A DNA stretch of 47,181 nt, taken from NCBI GenBank assembly GCA_036270655.1, contig DATBCD010000067.1, positions 1 to 47,181 of the forward strand. Direction: 5' to 3'. This document shows positions 21,778 to 29,798 of the stretch, in pieces; position 1 is the first letter of the stretch; every line of letters begins with the position of its first letter. The translations under genes and the position numbers were made by a program. The DNA is from VBCK01 sp036270655. GTDB taxonomy: Bacteria > Pseudomonadota > Gammaproteobacteria > Burkholderiales > Burkholderiaceae_F. Below the pieces are notes generated by a model. That model saw only the letters and a list, made by a program, of their open reading frames with translations. It ran no database searches and was not told where the DNA came from.

Positions 21778-24600
21778 TCACGGGCCGCGCCTCTGCAACT
21801 CCTCCAGCCTGCGTTTCAGCGACTCCAACTTCTGTCCCGCCTCACCGAGCCTGCCGGCGGCGGTAAGTTGCTGATAGTCGGACAGGTCCCGTGCAGCGCC
21901 GGCGATCAGGGCGTTGATGTCCTCGGCAGCTGCGCGCGCTCCGGTCTTTGCGCCCGTTGCCTGTGCCACTGGCGCGGCCGTCGAGGCCGCGGCACTGACG
22001 GTGGAAGCGGCTCCGCCGAACAGAGCCGCCATCGCCGATTCGAAGGTCGGTCCGTAAGCAAGTCGATCCTGCACCGCGAGCACGACCAGCCGCAGCTCCG
22101 GCATGGGACTGCGATCGGCTTGCAGGTAAATAGGCTCCGCGTACAGAAGCGCCCGGCCGACCGGTATCACGATCAGGCTGCCGCGGCGCACGTGCGAGCC
22201 TTGCTGATTCCATAGGGTCAGCTGTCCCGACAGCTGCGCGTTCTGATCGATGCGCGCCTCGATCTGTAACGGGCCGTCGATCAGCTTCGTCTTTGGAAAG
22301 TCGTAGACCAGCGCCTGGCCATAGTGCTCGCCGTCGCTGCGGCCCGCAATCCACCCGATCAGGTTGTTGCGATTGGCGGGTGTGAAAGGCAGGATTTCGA
22401 TGAACTCGACCGTGCGTTCGCCAGGCAGCGTCATCAACACGAAGTTCGGCTCCATGACCTGCTGGCGCTGGTCGGTTGCACCTACTTCCGTGGCAACGCT
22501 CCAGAGGTCCTCGCGGTTGTAGAACACATCGGGGCTGGTCATGTGGTACAGGCCGTAGACGGCGGCCTGCACGGTCAGCAGCAGCTCGGGGTAGCGCACA
22601 TGGGTGCGCAGGGCCGGCGGCATCGCCGATGCATCCTTGAACAAGCCTGGAAAGGCGGCCCGATACGTGGCGATGACGGAATCCTGGCTGTCGAACACGT
22701 AGAACGTGGTGGCGCCGGAGTAAGCGTCAATGACGATCTTCACGCTGTTGCGGATGTAGTTGATCGCCTCGCCGCGGAGGCGGTAGCGTCGGGCGTAGGG
22801 GTAGGTGTCGGACGTCGTGAAGGCGTCCATCAACCAGTAGATCCTGCCGTCGTCGCCGACGACGACGTACGGGTCGGGATCGAGCGTGAGGAACGGCGCG
22901 AGCGCGTGAGCGCGTTCCAGCACGTTGCGGCGCATCAGCAACCGACTTTCCGAATTCACATCGTCGCTGAACGGCAATTTCGAAGCATCGCCGCGATCCA
23001 GCGCGATCAACGTACGGCGCAGCAGGCCTCCGAGGCGGATGCCGCCGTCGCCCTCGTACGACGTCAGGTTGTTGGTTTCGCCCTGCGGATAGTTGAACTC
23101 CTTCTGGCGAGTCTTGACGTAGACGTCGGTATTCGTCAGCTCTCCGAAATAGATCTCCGGCCGCGTAACCGTCAGCTCCGGGATCGTGCTCTGGATCGGC
23201 ATGTTGCTCAGCACAAGGGCCGGCAAGCCTTCCGGCGTGAAGCCATTCACCGGGTTCATCGTGAGGCCGTATCCGTGGGTGTAAATCAGCTTCTCGTTGA
23301 TCCAGTTGCGACTGCTGCCGGGCAGCTTGTTCACATTGAGCTCGCGCGCCGCGAGCATCATCTGCCGGATCGACCCGCCGATCCGATACCGATCGATGTC
23401 GATCGAGGGAAAATCGTAGTAGGTCCGGATCTCCTGAATCTGGCGCAGCGTGTCCTGCAGGGCGCGCCCGTCCCACAGGCGGATGTTTTCGAGCGTGGTC
23501 CGATTGTTGGCCGCGTCGATCGCCTCGATGCCCGTGTCGGCGGGAAACGGGTTCGGGACAATGCGGTCCAGTGCGTACGCTCGCTGCGTCATCTCGATGT
23601 TGTGCGAGATGAAGGGACGCTCTCGCACGAGCTGGTTCGGCTTGACGATGAAGCTGCTGACGTACCAGCCCACGACGGCCACGACGACGTAGCAGGCGAT
23701 CGCCGGAACGACGGACGCGACCAGCCAGCGCGGGCGCGGCGCCGCGATCGCGCCGATTACCGCGATGGCCGCACCCGCGACCAGCGCAATACAGACGACC
23801 AGGATGCCGGGCAGCGTCACGTGGGCGTCGGTGTAGGTGACACCCGCGAAGATGGTGTTGTCCTGAAACAGCCGATCGAAGCGTCCCAGGTACGTGCGCG
23901 CGCAAAGCGCCAGAAGCAGCGCCGCGAAACCGATCGACAGGCCGCGCCACAATCCCGGCTGCGCGGTCCCGAAGCGCTGCTCCGCCAGCGCGCGCGCGCC
24001 GCCGGCGAGGACGACAAACAGGGCGGCGATCAGGCACGCGATCACAGCCAGCATCAGCAACCAGCCGGCGATTAGCTGCCAGGCCGGCAGCGTGAACAGG
24101 TAAAAACTCAGGGGCCGCCCGAAGAAGGGGTCGGGCATTGCGGAATCGCTCGGCGCGTGCCAGAACAGGGCCCATGTGCTCCAGCGGGCCGTCATGGCCA
24201 GGCCGGTCGCGATGCCGATGGCCAGGGGCAGCACGAATCCGATCAGCTTCACAACGGGCTCGATCGGCAGCGTCACCCGCTGTCCGTTGATGAAAATCGC
24301 GCCGCCCATCAGCTTGTCGAGGCGAGCGGGTTTCAGGCCCATGAACACGCCGTAGAGCACCAGGAACGTGACGAGCGCGAACACGCCGAACGTGGCGGCC
24401 TGCAGCGTGAGCCGGGTCCAGAACACGGACGCGTAGCCGAGCGACTCGAACCAGAGCGCGTCGACGTAATACGACAGCGCCGCGCCGCTGCCGAGCACCG
24501 CGCCGATCAGGACCGCGAGCAGCAGGATCCGGCCCCACGGCCGGCGCGGCGATAGGCCATCGACGACGATGCCGGTATGGCCGCTGTTGCCGTTACGCAT
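21778..24600 (-). CDS. UPF0182 family large membrane protein
   Basis: A 940-aa protein of the UPF0182 family. The first 330 residues carry about seven transmembrane helices, beginning after a basic PRRPWGR and including YYVDALWFESLGYASVFWTRL, a hallmark of the family. The rest is a large, probably extracytoplasmic, soluble domain with conserved stretches such as RPFISHNIEMTQRAY, LTSYEGDGGIRLGG, YPYARRY and EPNFVLMTLPGE. The C-terminus has an Ala-rich linker and a charged coiled-coil-like tail (LGEAGQKLESLKRRLEELQRR). The ATG at 24600 follows GGAGGGGAG; the upstream frame to 24669 was not used. The biochemical function of UPF0182 is unknown. Confidence 0.93.
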   Translation of the reverse strand: MRNGNSGHTGIVVDGLSPRRPWGRILLLAVLIGAVLGSGAALSYYVDALWFESLGYASVFWTRLTLQAATFGVFALVTFLVLYGVFMGLKPARLDKLMGGAIFINGQRVTLPIEPVVKLIGFVLPLAIGIATGLAMTARWSTWALFWHAPSDSAMPDPFFGRPLSFYLFTLPAWQLIAGWLLMLAVIACLIAALFVVLAGGARALAEQRFGTAQPGLWRGLSIGFAALLLALCARTYLGRFDRLFQDNTIFAGVTYTDAHVTLPGILVVCIALVAGAAIAVIGAIAAPRPRWLVASVVPAIACYVVVAVVGWYVSSFIVKPNQLVRERPFISHNIEMTQRAYALDRIVPNPFPADTGIEAIDAANNRTTLENIRLWDGRALQDTLRQIQEIRTYYDFPSIDIDRYRIGGSIRQMMLAARELNVNKLPGSSRNWINEKLIYTHGYGLTMNPVNGFTPEGLPALVLSNMPIQSTIPELTVTRPEIYFGELTNTDVYVKTRQKEFNYPQGETNNLTSYEGDGGIRLGGLLRRTLIALDRGDASKLPFSDDVNSESRLLMRRNVLERAHALAPFLTLDPDPYVVVGDDGRIYWLMDAFTTSDTYPYARRYRLRGEAINYIRNSVKIVIDAYSGATTFYVFDSQDSVIATYRAAFPGLFKDASAMPPALRTHVRYPELLLTVQAAVYGLYHMTSPDVFYNREDLWSVATEVGATDQRQQVMEPNFVLMTLPGERTVEFIEILPFTPANRNNLIGWIAGRSDGEHYGQALVYDFPKTKLIDGPLQIEARIDQNAQLSGQLTLWNQQGSHVRRGSLIVIPVGRALLYAEPIYLQADRSPMPELRLVVLAVQDRLAYGPTFESAMAALFGGAASTVSAAASTAAPVAQATGAKTGARAAAEDINALIAGAARDLSDYQQLTAAGRLGEAGQKLESLKRRLEELQRRGP

Positions 24601-24637
24601 TTCGGTTCTCCCCTCCGGCTCCGATTCTGCACCCGAG

Positions 24638-25303
24638 TTACGACGACACGAAACCGCTGATCGCAACAAAGAACCAGACGCTGCCGGCCACGACGCTCAA
24701 GTGCCACAGGCAGTTGCTGAATGGCAGGCGGTGCCAGTGGTACAGCCACAGCCCGCCGGTGTAGCTCAGCCCGCCGGCCAGCATCAGCAGCATGGGCGCG
24801 TCACCAATCTCCCGATAGAGCGGCACGCCCCAAGCGAGCCCCATCCAGCCCATCACAAGGTACAGCGGGATGGCGATGCGCTCGTACAGAGCTCCACTGC
24901 CCAGGCGCAGGGCGATTCCGGCGAAGGCGAGGACCCAGATCACCACGAGAACTGCGGGGCCGCCATGGTGGCGCAGAGGCAGCATCGCAACGGGACTGTA
25001 GGTGCCGGCGATCAGCAGGAAGATCGTGCAATGGTCGAGCTGCTGCAAGACGGACCTGGTGCGCGCCCCCTGTGTCGCGTGATAGAGCGCTGACATCAGG
25101 AAGGCGAGGAACATCGAGGCGCCATAGACGACCAGGGCCGCGACCACCGCCGGGTCGTGCCGCGGCGCCGCTCGCCCGACCAGAGTGGCCAGGCCCACGA
25201 CGCTTGCCAGCGCGGCGCAGCCCTGGATCGTGGCGCTCGCGATCTCTTCCCTGAGCGGCCGGACCTGCGTCCAGGTGTTCGTTGGCGGCTCGGGTGGATC
25301 CAC
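24638..25303 (-). CDS. trhA: Haemolysin III/TrhA-family membrane protein
   Basis: A 221-aa seven-helix membrane protein of the PAQR-like haemolysin III family. Metal-site histidines are visible: SALYHA (about residue 92), the LDH just downstream and YHWHRLPFSNCLWHLSVVAGS near the C-terminus. E. coli TrhA (YqfA) of this family affects membrane energetics and cell-size homeostasis; pore-forming haemolysin activity is not established for most members. It lies 37 bp upstream of UPF0182 on the same strand, so the two may be co-transcribed. Confidence 0.92.
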   Translation of the reverse strand: MDPPEPPTNTWTQVRPLREEIASATIQGCAALASVVGLATLVGRAAPRHDPAVVAALVVYGASMFLAFLMSALYHATQGARTRSVLQQLDHCTIFLLIAGTYSPVAMLPLRHHGGPAVLVVIWVLAFAGIALRLGSGALYERIAIPLYLVMGWMGLAWGVPLYREIGDAPMLLMLAGGLSYTGGLWLYHWHRLPFSNCLWHLSVVAGSVWFFVAISGFVSS

Positions 25304-25404
25304 CGATGTCGTATCAGTCCTCTAACCGGCGTGCCGCTCGTTGCCAGGCACCGCGTCCGGTTCCATACTGCACTTTAGCAAGGCGCTTGCCGGGAGACAC
25401 AGGC

Positions 25405-25761
25405 ATGCTGAAGACGATGGCGGTGGTCCTGTCGATGCTGCTCCTGGCTCTGCTCGCCTGGGTCGCATTCCAGTCGAGCGATATTTCCATCATCGTCAAC
25501 GGGCACAAGCTCAGCGGTCCGACGAAGCTCGCCGCTGAAGGCTGGGGCCTGCTGGTGGCGATCGTGGGGCTTTTTTGCGTGGCGATCCTGCTCAGTTTCG
25601 TGTTCGCCGGGCTGGGGCTGATCCTGCTCGGTGCGGTGGTGCTCGCCGGCCTGGCTGCGGTGTGGTTCGCGTTCCCGTTTCTGCTGCCGCTGCTGGTGCC
25701 GCTGTTGATCGTCTGGATCTTCGTCGCGGTGGTGCGCGGTGCCGGCAAGCCCGGAAGCTAG
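25405..25761 (+). CDS. Small membrane protein (118 aa)
   Basis: The ATG at 25405 opens a 118-aa protein with an N-terminal hydrophobic anchor (about 5-22), a short polar section (SSDISIIVNGHKLSGPTKL) and two or three further hydrophobic stretches (47-75, 78-111). The upstream frame to 25282 overlaps the divergent trhA gene and is not hydrophobic, so it was dropped. No family was recognised. The following 199 bp up to the LuxR regulator contain no further gene that I can support. Confidence 0.7.
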   Translation: MLKTMAVVLSMLLLALLAWVAFQSSDISIIVNGHKLSGPTKLAAEGWGLLVAIVGLFCVAILLSFVFAGLGLILLGAVVLAGLAAVWFAFPFLLPLLVPLLIVWIFVAVVRGAGKPGS

Positions 25762-25960
25762 CCGGACCTTCGCGTCTTTCCGCACGGCGGCCTCGGCGAT
25801 GTGATGCCGCACCGCAGCAACCCGCGGAGCACTCGCATCGCGTCGCAGCATGCCGTTGGCCCGTGCGAATCGAACCACGCGATCGATCTGCACGCCGTCA
25901 GAAAGCGCCTTGGAGCGGGCAAAATAGCGGGGCGCATTCGAGTCGAAAAAAAGCTGTCCC

Positions 25961-28606
25961 GTGCCAACACCCGCCCACGCCCCGCTGCGCAAGACCAAGC
26001 TCAACATCCCGCCGCCGCGCCCGCATCTGGTGCTGCGCTCACAACTGTTCGAGCGGCTCAAGCATGAGCCATCACGCCCGCTGACGTTGATCTCCGCTCC
26101 GGCTGGCTTTGGAAAGACGACGCTTCTGACCAGTTGGCTGCACGCGGACGGCGGTCAGGCCCGCACCGCGTGGCTTTCGCTGGACGAAGAGGACAACGAT
26201 CCGGTCCGCTTCTTCTACTACATCGTTGCGGCGCTTCAGACCGTCGAGCCCGGCATCGGTCGAGCGCCGATTTCCCTGTTCGGTTACCTGCAGGTGCCGG
26301 CCGCGCGCGATTTGATGACGATGCTGCTCAATGAGATCGGCGATGCGACGGGCCCGTTGGTGCTGGTGCTCGACGACTATCACGTGATCGGCAATCCGGA
26401 GATCGATACGGCACTGGCGTTCCTGGTCGACAGCGCGCCGGAGAGCTTGCGGCTGCTGGTCGCAACGCGCGAGGAGCCGAGTCTGCCGCTGGCCCGCTGG
26501 CGGGCTCTTCAGCGCATCACCGAGATCGATCTGGAAACGCTGCGCTTCACGCCCGGCGAGGTTGCGGTGTTCCTGAAGCAGACCATGGGCCTGCAGCTGG
26601 AGGACCGCACGGTGCGTCTGCTCGAGGCGCGCACCGACGGCTGGATCGCCGGCCTGCAGATGGCCGCTTTGTCGCTGCAGCACCACGCGCAGGCCGACCG
26701 CGCGGTCGACGCGGCGCAGGTCGCGAGCACCTTCAGCGGCTGCCATCGGTACGTGATCGACTATCTTGCAAGCGAGGTGCTTCGTCAGCAGCCGGACGAG
26801 ATCCGGCTCTTCCTGCAGCGGACCTCGATCCTGGACCGGCTTTGCGCGCCGCTGTGCGACGCCGTGACCGGGCGCAGCGACAGCAAGCTGGTGCTGGGGC
26901 GCCTCGAGCAGGCCAACATGTTCCTGTTGCGCCTGGACGATCATCGGCAGTGGTATCGCTATCACCAGCTTTTCGCCGATTTCCTGCGCACGGGACTGGA
27001 CGCGTCGGCGGCGAAGGCGCTTCATCTGAAGGCCAGCGCCTGGCACGAGGCGCACGGCCTGGTCGAAGAGGCGTTCAGGCACGCGCTGGCGGCGCAGGAA
27101 ATTCCGGCCGCGGTGCGTCTGTTCCGGGTTGCCGTTGAGAGCCTGTTGCGGCGGGGAGAGTTTCCGACCGCGCTCGCGTGGCTCGAAGCGCTGCCCGAGA
27201 GCACCGTCCGTTCGCATGGTGATCTGGCCGGCTACATGGCGTGGCTGCTGTATCTGGGCGGCCGCCTCGAGGAGGCCGAGGTGTACGCGGCGGCAGCTCA
27301 TGCCGGTGAGGACAGGGACGAACCGGCCACGCACCGCGCGACGATGCTCACCTTTCAGGCCTTTCTGGCCATCAACCGGGGCGACCCGAAGCGGGCCATG
27401 CCGCTGGCCCAGGAGGCGTTGCAGCAGCTGGGCGATAGCGAGACCTTTTTCCGGGCCTGCGCCCTGAGCTTGCTGGGTCATGCGCAGCGGTTTTGCGGCG
27501 AGCCGAGAAAGGCGATCCGGACCCTTCAGCAGGCGGTCGATCTTGGCCGCACGCTCGGCAATCACCTGATCACCCTGGACGCGCTGGGCATCCTGGCACC
27601 GCTGATGCTCGCGCAGGGGCAGTTGCGCGAGGCGATGGTGTTATGCACCCGCGCCGTCGAGCAGCACACCGACGTGCGCGGCAAGCCGTTGCCGGTGGCG
27701 GGCCTCGTATACATCCCTCTGGGCATCATTTACTACGAGCTCAACGATCTGCAGTCCGCGCGCCATTGCCTGACGACCGGCATCGATCTGTGTCGCCAGC
27801 TCGGAATGGTCTATTACGCCCTGACCGGAGAGCGCGCGCTCGCCAGGGTGCAGCACGCCGGTGGCGACCGCGAAGCGGCGTGGAACACACTGGCCGCCGC
27901 CAGCGAGCTCGCCAGGCACTCGGAAAATCCGCAACGCTGGCGCTCGCTTGCCACGCTGTCGGCCGAGCTGCATCTGCGCGAGGGCAACGTCGAGGCGGCG
28001 GCGCGTGTGCTCGACGAGGCCAGCAGGGCACCCGGGTCCCCGACCGATCGCGAATGCCTGCTCCGCACTCAGCTGCTGCTGGCGCGCAACGATCCGAAAG
28101 GCGCTTGCCTGGCTTTGGATCGCGCCGAAGAAGATGCCAGGAAAGACGGCCTGCAGGGCAAACTGATCGCCGTCCATGTGATGCGCGCATTGTGCAAACG
28201 GGCGCTCGGCAACCGGTCGGCCGCTGCGCGCGAGTTCGAAAACGCAGTCTCTCTGGCCGCCTCGGGCGGCTATCGGCGCTTCTTTCTCGACGCGGGCCCC
28301 ACCATCGCCCCGATGCTGGAGCGGGCGCGCGAGGTCGCCCCGGCTTTCGTCGCGCAGTTGCTGGAGGAGCTTGCGCCGACGGAACAGGCGCCAGGCGAGG
28401 CGCAGCCCCTCATCGAGCCGCTGAGCGGGACGCAGATCCAGATCCTGAGCCAGCTCGACCGCGGCCTGACCAATCAGGAGATCGCCGAGAGACTGGCGAT
28501 CACCGTGGGCACGACGAAGTGGCACCTGAACCAGATCTTCGGCAAGTTGCAGGTGCGCAATCGCGTCGAAGCCATCGCGAAAGCCCGCGAGCTGAAGCTC
28601 CTTTGA
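25961..28606 (+). CDS. LuxR-type LAL/MalT-family regulator (AlkS-like)
   Basis: An 881-aa STAND-ATPase transcription factor. Residues 46-54 are the P-loop APAGFGKTT, 133-139 the Walker B LVLVLDD, with a NOD/winged module, then a helical TPR-like region (about 390-790) and a C-terminal LuxR HTH (about 818-875, LTNQEIAERLAITVGTTKWHLNQIFGKLQVRNRVEAI). Such regulators bind an inducer and oligomerise with ATP. Length and architecture match AlkS of alkane degraders. The start is a GTG with a weak ribosome site but no better in-frame start nearby. It precedes an outer-membrane/acyl-CoA ligase/dehydrogenase operon that it probably controls through the repeats at 28611-28706. Confidence 0.92.
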   Translation: MPTPAHAPLRKTKLNIPPPRPHLVLRSQLFERLKHEPSRPLTLISAPAGFGKTTLLTSWLHADGGQARTAWLSLDEEDNDPVRFFYYIVAALQTVEPGIGRAPISLFGYLQVPAARDLMTMLLNEIGDATGPLVLVLDDYHVIGNPEIDTALAFLVDSAPESLRLLVATREEPSLPLARWRALQRITEIDLETLRFTPGEVAVFLKQTMGLQLEDRTVRLLEARTDGWIAGLQMAALSLQHHAQADRAVDAAQVASTFSGCHRYVIDYLASEVLRQQPDEIRLFLQRTSILDRLCAPLCDAVTGRSDSKLVLGRLEQANMFLLRLDDHRQWYRYHQLFADFLRTGLDASAAKALHLKASAWHEAHGLVEEAFRHALAAQEIPAAVRLFRVAVESLLRRGEFPTALAWLEALPESTVRSHGDLAGYMAWLLYLGGRLEEAEVYAAAAHAGEDRDEPATHRATMLTFQAFLAINRGDPKRAMPLAQEALQQLGDSETFFRACALSLLGHAQRFCGEPRKAIRTLQQAVDLGRTLGNHLITLDALGILAPLMLAQGQLREAMVLCTRAVEQHTDVRGKPLPVAGLVYIPLGIIYYELNDLQSARHCLTTGIDLCRQLGMVYYALTGERALARVQHAGGDREAAWNTLAAASELARHSENPQRWRSLATLSAELHLREGNVEAAARVLDEASRAPGSPTDRECLLRTQLLLARNDPKGACLALDRAEEDARKDGLQGKLIAVHVMRALCKRALGNRSAAAREFENAVSLAASGGYRRFFLDAGPTIAPMLERAREVAPAFVAQLLEELAPTEQAPGEAQPLIEPLSGTQIQILSQLDRGLTNQEIAERLAITVGTTKWHLNQIFGKLQVRNRVEAIAKARELKLL

Positions 28607-28610
28607 CCCG

Positions 28611-28630
28611 CGCCTAACTTTCGATAGGCG
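28611..28630 (+). repeat. Putative operator 1: AACTTTCGATAGGCG within an inverted repeat
   Basis: CGCCTAACTTTCGATAGGCG has 6-bp inverted arms (CGCCTA/TAGGCG). It contains a 15-mer that recurs exactly at 28692-28706. It begins 5 bp after the LuxR-regulator stop codon and about 168 bp before the next start codon. Confidence 0.6.
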
Positions 28631-28691
28631 CCGGACAGCACCCTCCCGGACAGGTTGCCATCGCGCCGTGCGCAATCGCGCGGCCGCGGCC

Positions 28692-28706
28692 AACTTTCGA
28701 TAGGCG
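28692..28706 (+). repeat. Putative operator 2: AACTTTCGATAGGCG
   Basis: An exact second copy of the 15-mer, in direct orientation and 76 bp after the first. Two copies of one 15-mer in a single 191-bp intergenic region are unlikely by chance and fit the direct-repeat sites used by MalT-type regulators. It lies 92 bp upstream of the outer-membrane protein start. Confidence 0.6.
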
Positions 28707-28719
28707 ACAAGCCGTCTGC

Positions 28720-28736
28720 GCGCACGCAAAGTGCGC
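28720..28736. repeat. Small perfect hairpin in the leader region
   Basis: GCGCAC and GTGCGC flank a 5-nt loop (gcaaa). It lies between operator 2 and the start codon at 28798 and could be a regulator half-site pair or part of the mRNA leader. Confidence 0.4.
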
Positions 28737-28797
28737 CCACCTGCTGATCGCAAGCAGCGCCCCTTCCGGAGACGACGGACGTCATTGAGGAGACTGA

Positions 28798-29778
28798 ATG
28801 AACACCCGACAGAAAGAAGTCATGCAGGCGCCCAGCCGCCTTGCCGCGAGATCCCCGCGGCGCAATGCGCCGATCGCGAAGAAGGCTCTGCTGGCAGCGG
28901 CTGCTTTCGCAGGGCTGGCCGCGTCTGCCTGCGCGCCGGTGGCGCTGGCGGCCACTCCGTTGATCAGCCTGATCGGCCCCGACGAATGGCATTTACCGAT
29001 CGTTGAATCGAAGAACCTTTTCCTGCAGTCGGGTCTGGACCAGATCAACAGCAGCTTTTACGACGCCAACGGCAATTCCCACGATCATCTGCCTATCGCA
29101 AGTTTTCGTACTTATGCTGGCGTGACGCGCTTCGCCCATCTGTTCTCGTTCGAGTCGCTTCCTGGCGTCGGCTTCGGCGTGGAGTACCTGCAGCCGTACC
29201 TGAGTGTCCAACTGCCTGGACAAAGTATCACCGGATTGGCCGATCCCCTGTTTGAAATAGGCGCCTACTACAAACCGGCGCCGAATCTGACGCTGGGATA
29301 CATCAACGTGCCTTCTGTTCCGCTGGGCAGCAACGAACTTTCCAAGCACTTTTGGTCAGACACGTCCTTGTTCATAGGCAACTACCATATCGGCAAGTTC
29401 GGATTCAACGGCACCCTTGCTTACGGAGTCGCTTCGACGCAGCATCAGGCTGGCCAGGATACGGATATCGGCGATACGTACGGCGCAGAAATGACGGCTC
29501 TGTACGAGGTCACCGATTGGGTCGCGCCGTTCGTAGGCTTCGTCTATCACAAGAACGAGGCAAGTCACGCTTCCAACACGGGCGTGGAGGCCCCCGGGCA
29601 GGGACCGTTGTACAGCTGCTTCGGTCCCGGCGGATGTCATGAGAGCCTGCTGGGGGGCGGATTCAATTTCCACTTCACTCGCACGAAGTCCCTGGGGGTC
29701 TGGTACTACACGGGGGTCGGAGGCAGCAACGTGATCAAGACCAACGCGGCGTATCTGTTCTACACGCAGCCTTTTTAA
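28798..29778 (+). CDS. Outer-membrane beta-barrel protein (SphA/MetA-pathway transporter-like)
   Basis: A 326-aa exported protein. A long signal region with a basic n-part and hydrophobic core (about 29-51, ending AVALAA) precedes the mature barrel. The body alternates amphipathic strands ending in aromatic residues. It contains segments typical of PF13557-type transporters of hydrophobic compounds, such as GLADPLFEIGAYYKPAPNLTLGYINV and GDTYGAEMTALYEVTDWVAPFVGFVYH, and the last residue is Phe, the usual Bam signal. GAGGAG precedes the ATG. It heads an operon with acyl-CoA ligase and dehydrogenase, suggesting uptake of a fatty or aliphatic substrate (inference). Confidence 0.82.
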   Translation: MNTRQKEVMQAPSRLAARSPRRNAPIAKKALLAAAAFAGLAASACAPVALAATPLISLIGPDEWHLPIVESKNLFLQSGLDQINSSFYDANGNSHDHLPIASFRTYAGVTRFAHLFSFESLPGVGFGVEYLQPYLSVQLPGQSITGLADPLFEIGAYYKPAPNLTLGYINVPSVPLGSNELSKHFWSDTSLFIGNYHIGKFGFNGTLAYGVASTQHQAGQDTDIGDTYGAEMTALYEVTDWVAPFVGFVYHKNEASHASNTGVEAPGQGPLYSCFGPGGCHESLLGGGFNFHFTRTKSLGVWYYTGVGGSNVIKTNAAYLFYTQPF

Positions 29779-29798
29779 AGTGGCGACCGGAGACAAGC

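Noticed and set aside
22324..24075. A 583-codon plus-strand open frame opposite UPF0182
   Set aside because: Composition is typical of antisense frames, and UPF0182 has full conserved motifs on the other strand.
29091..29104. Third, inverted copy of the AACTTTCGATAGGC site
   Set aside because: It has one mismatch and lies within coding sequence; kept only as a note under the operator finding because chance cannot be excluded.
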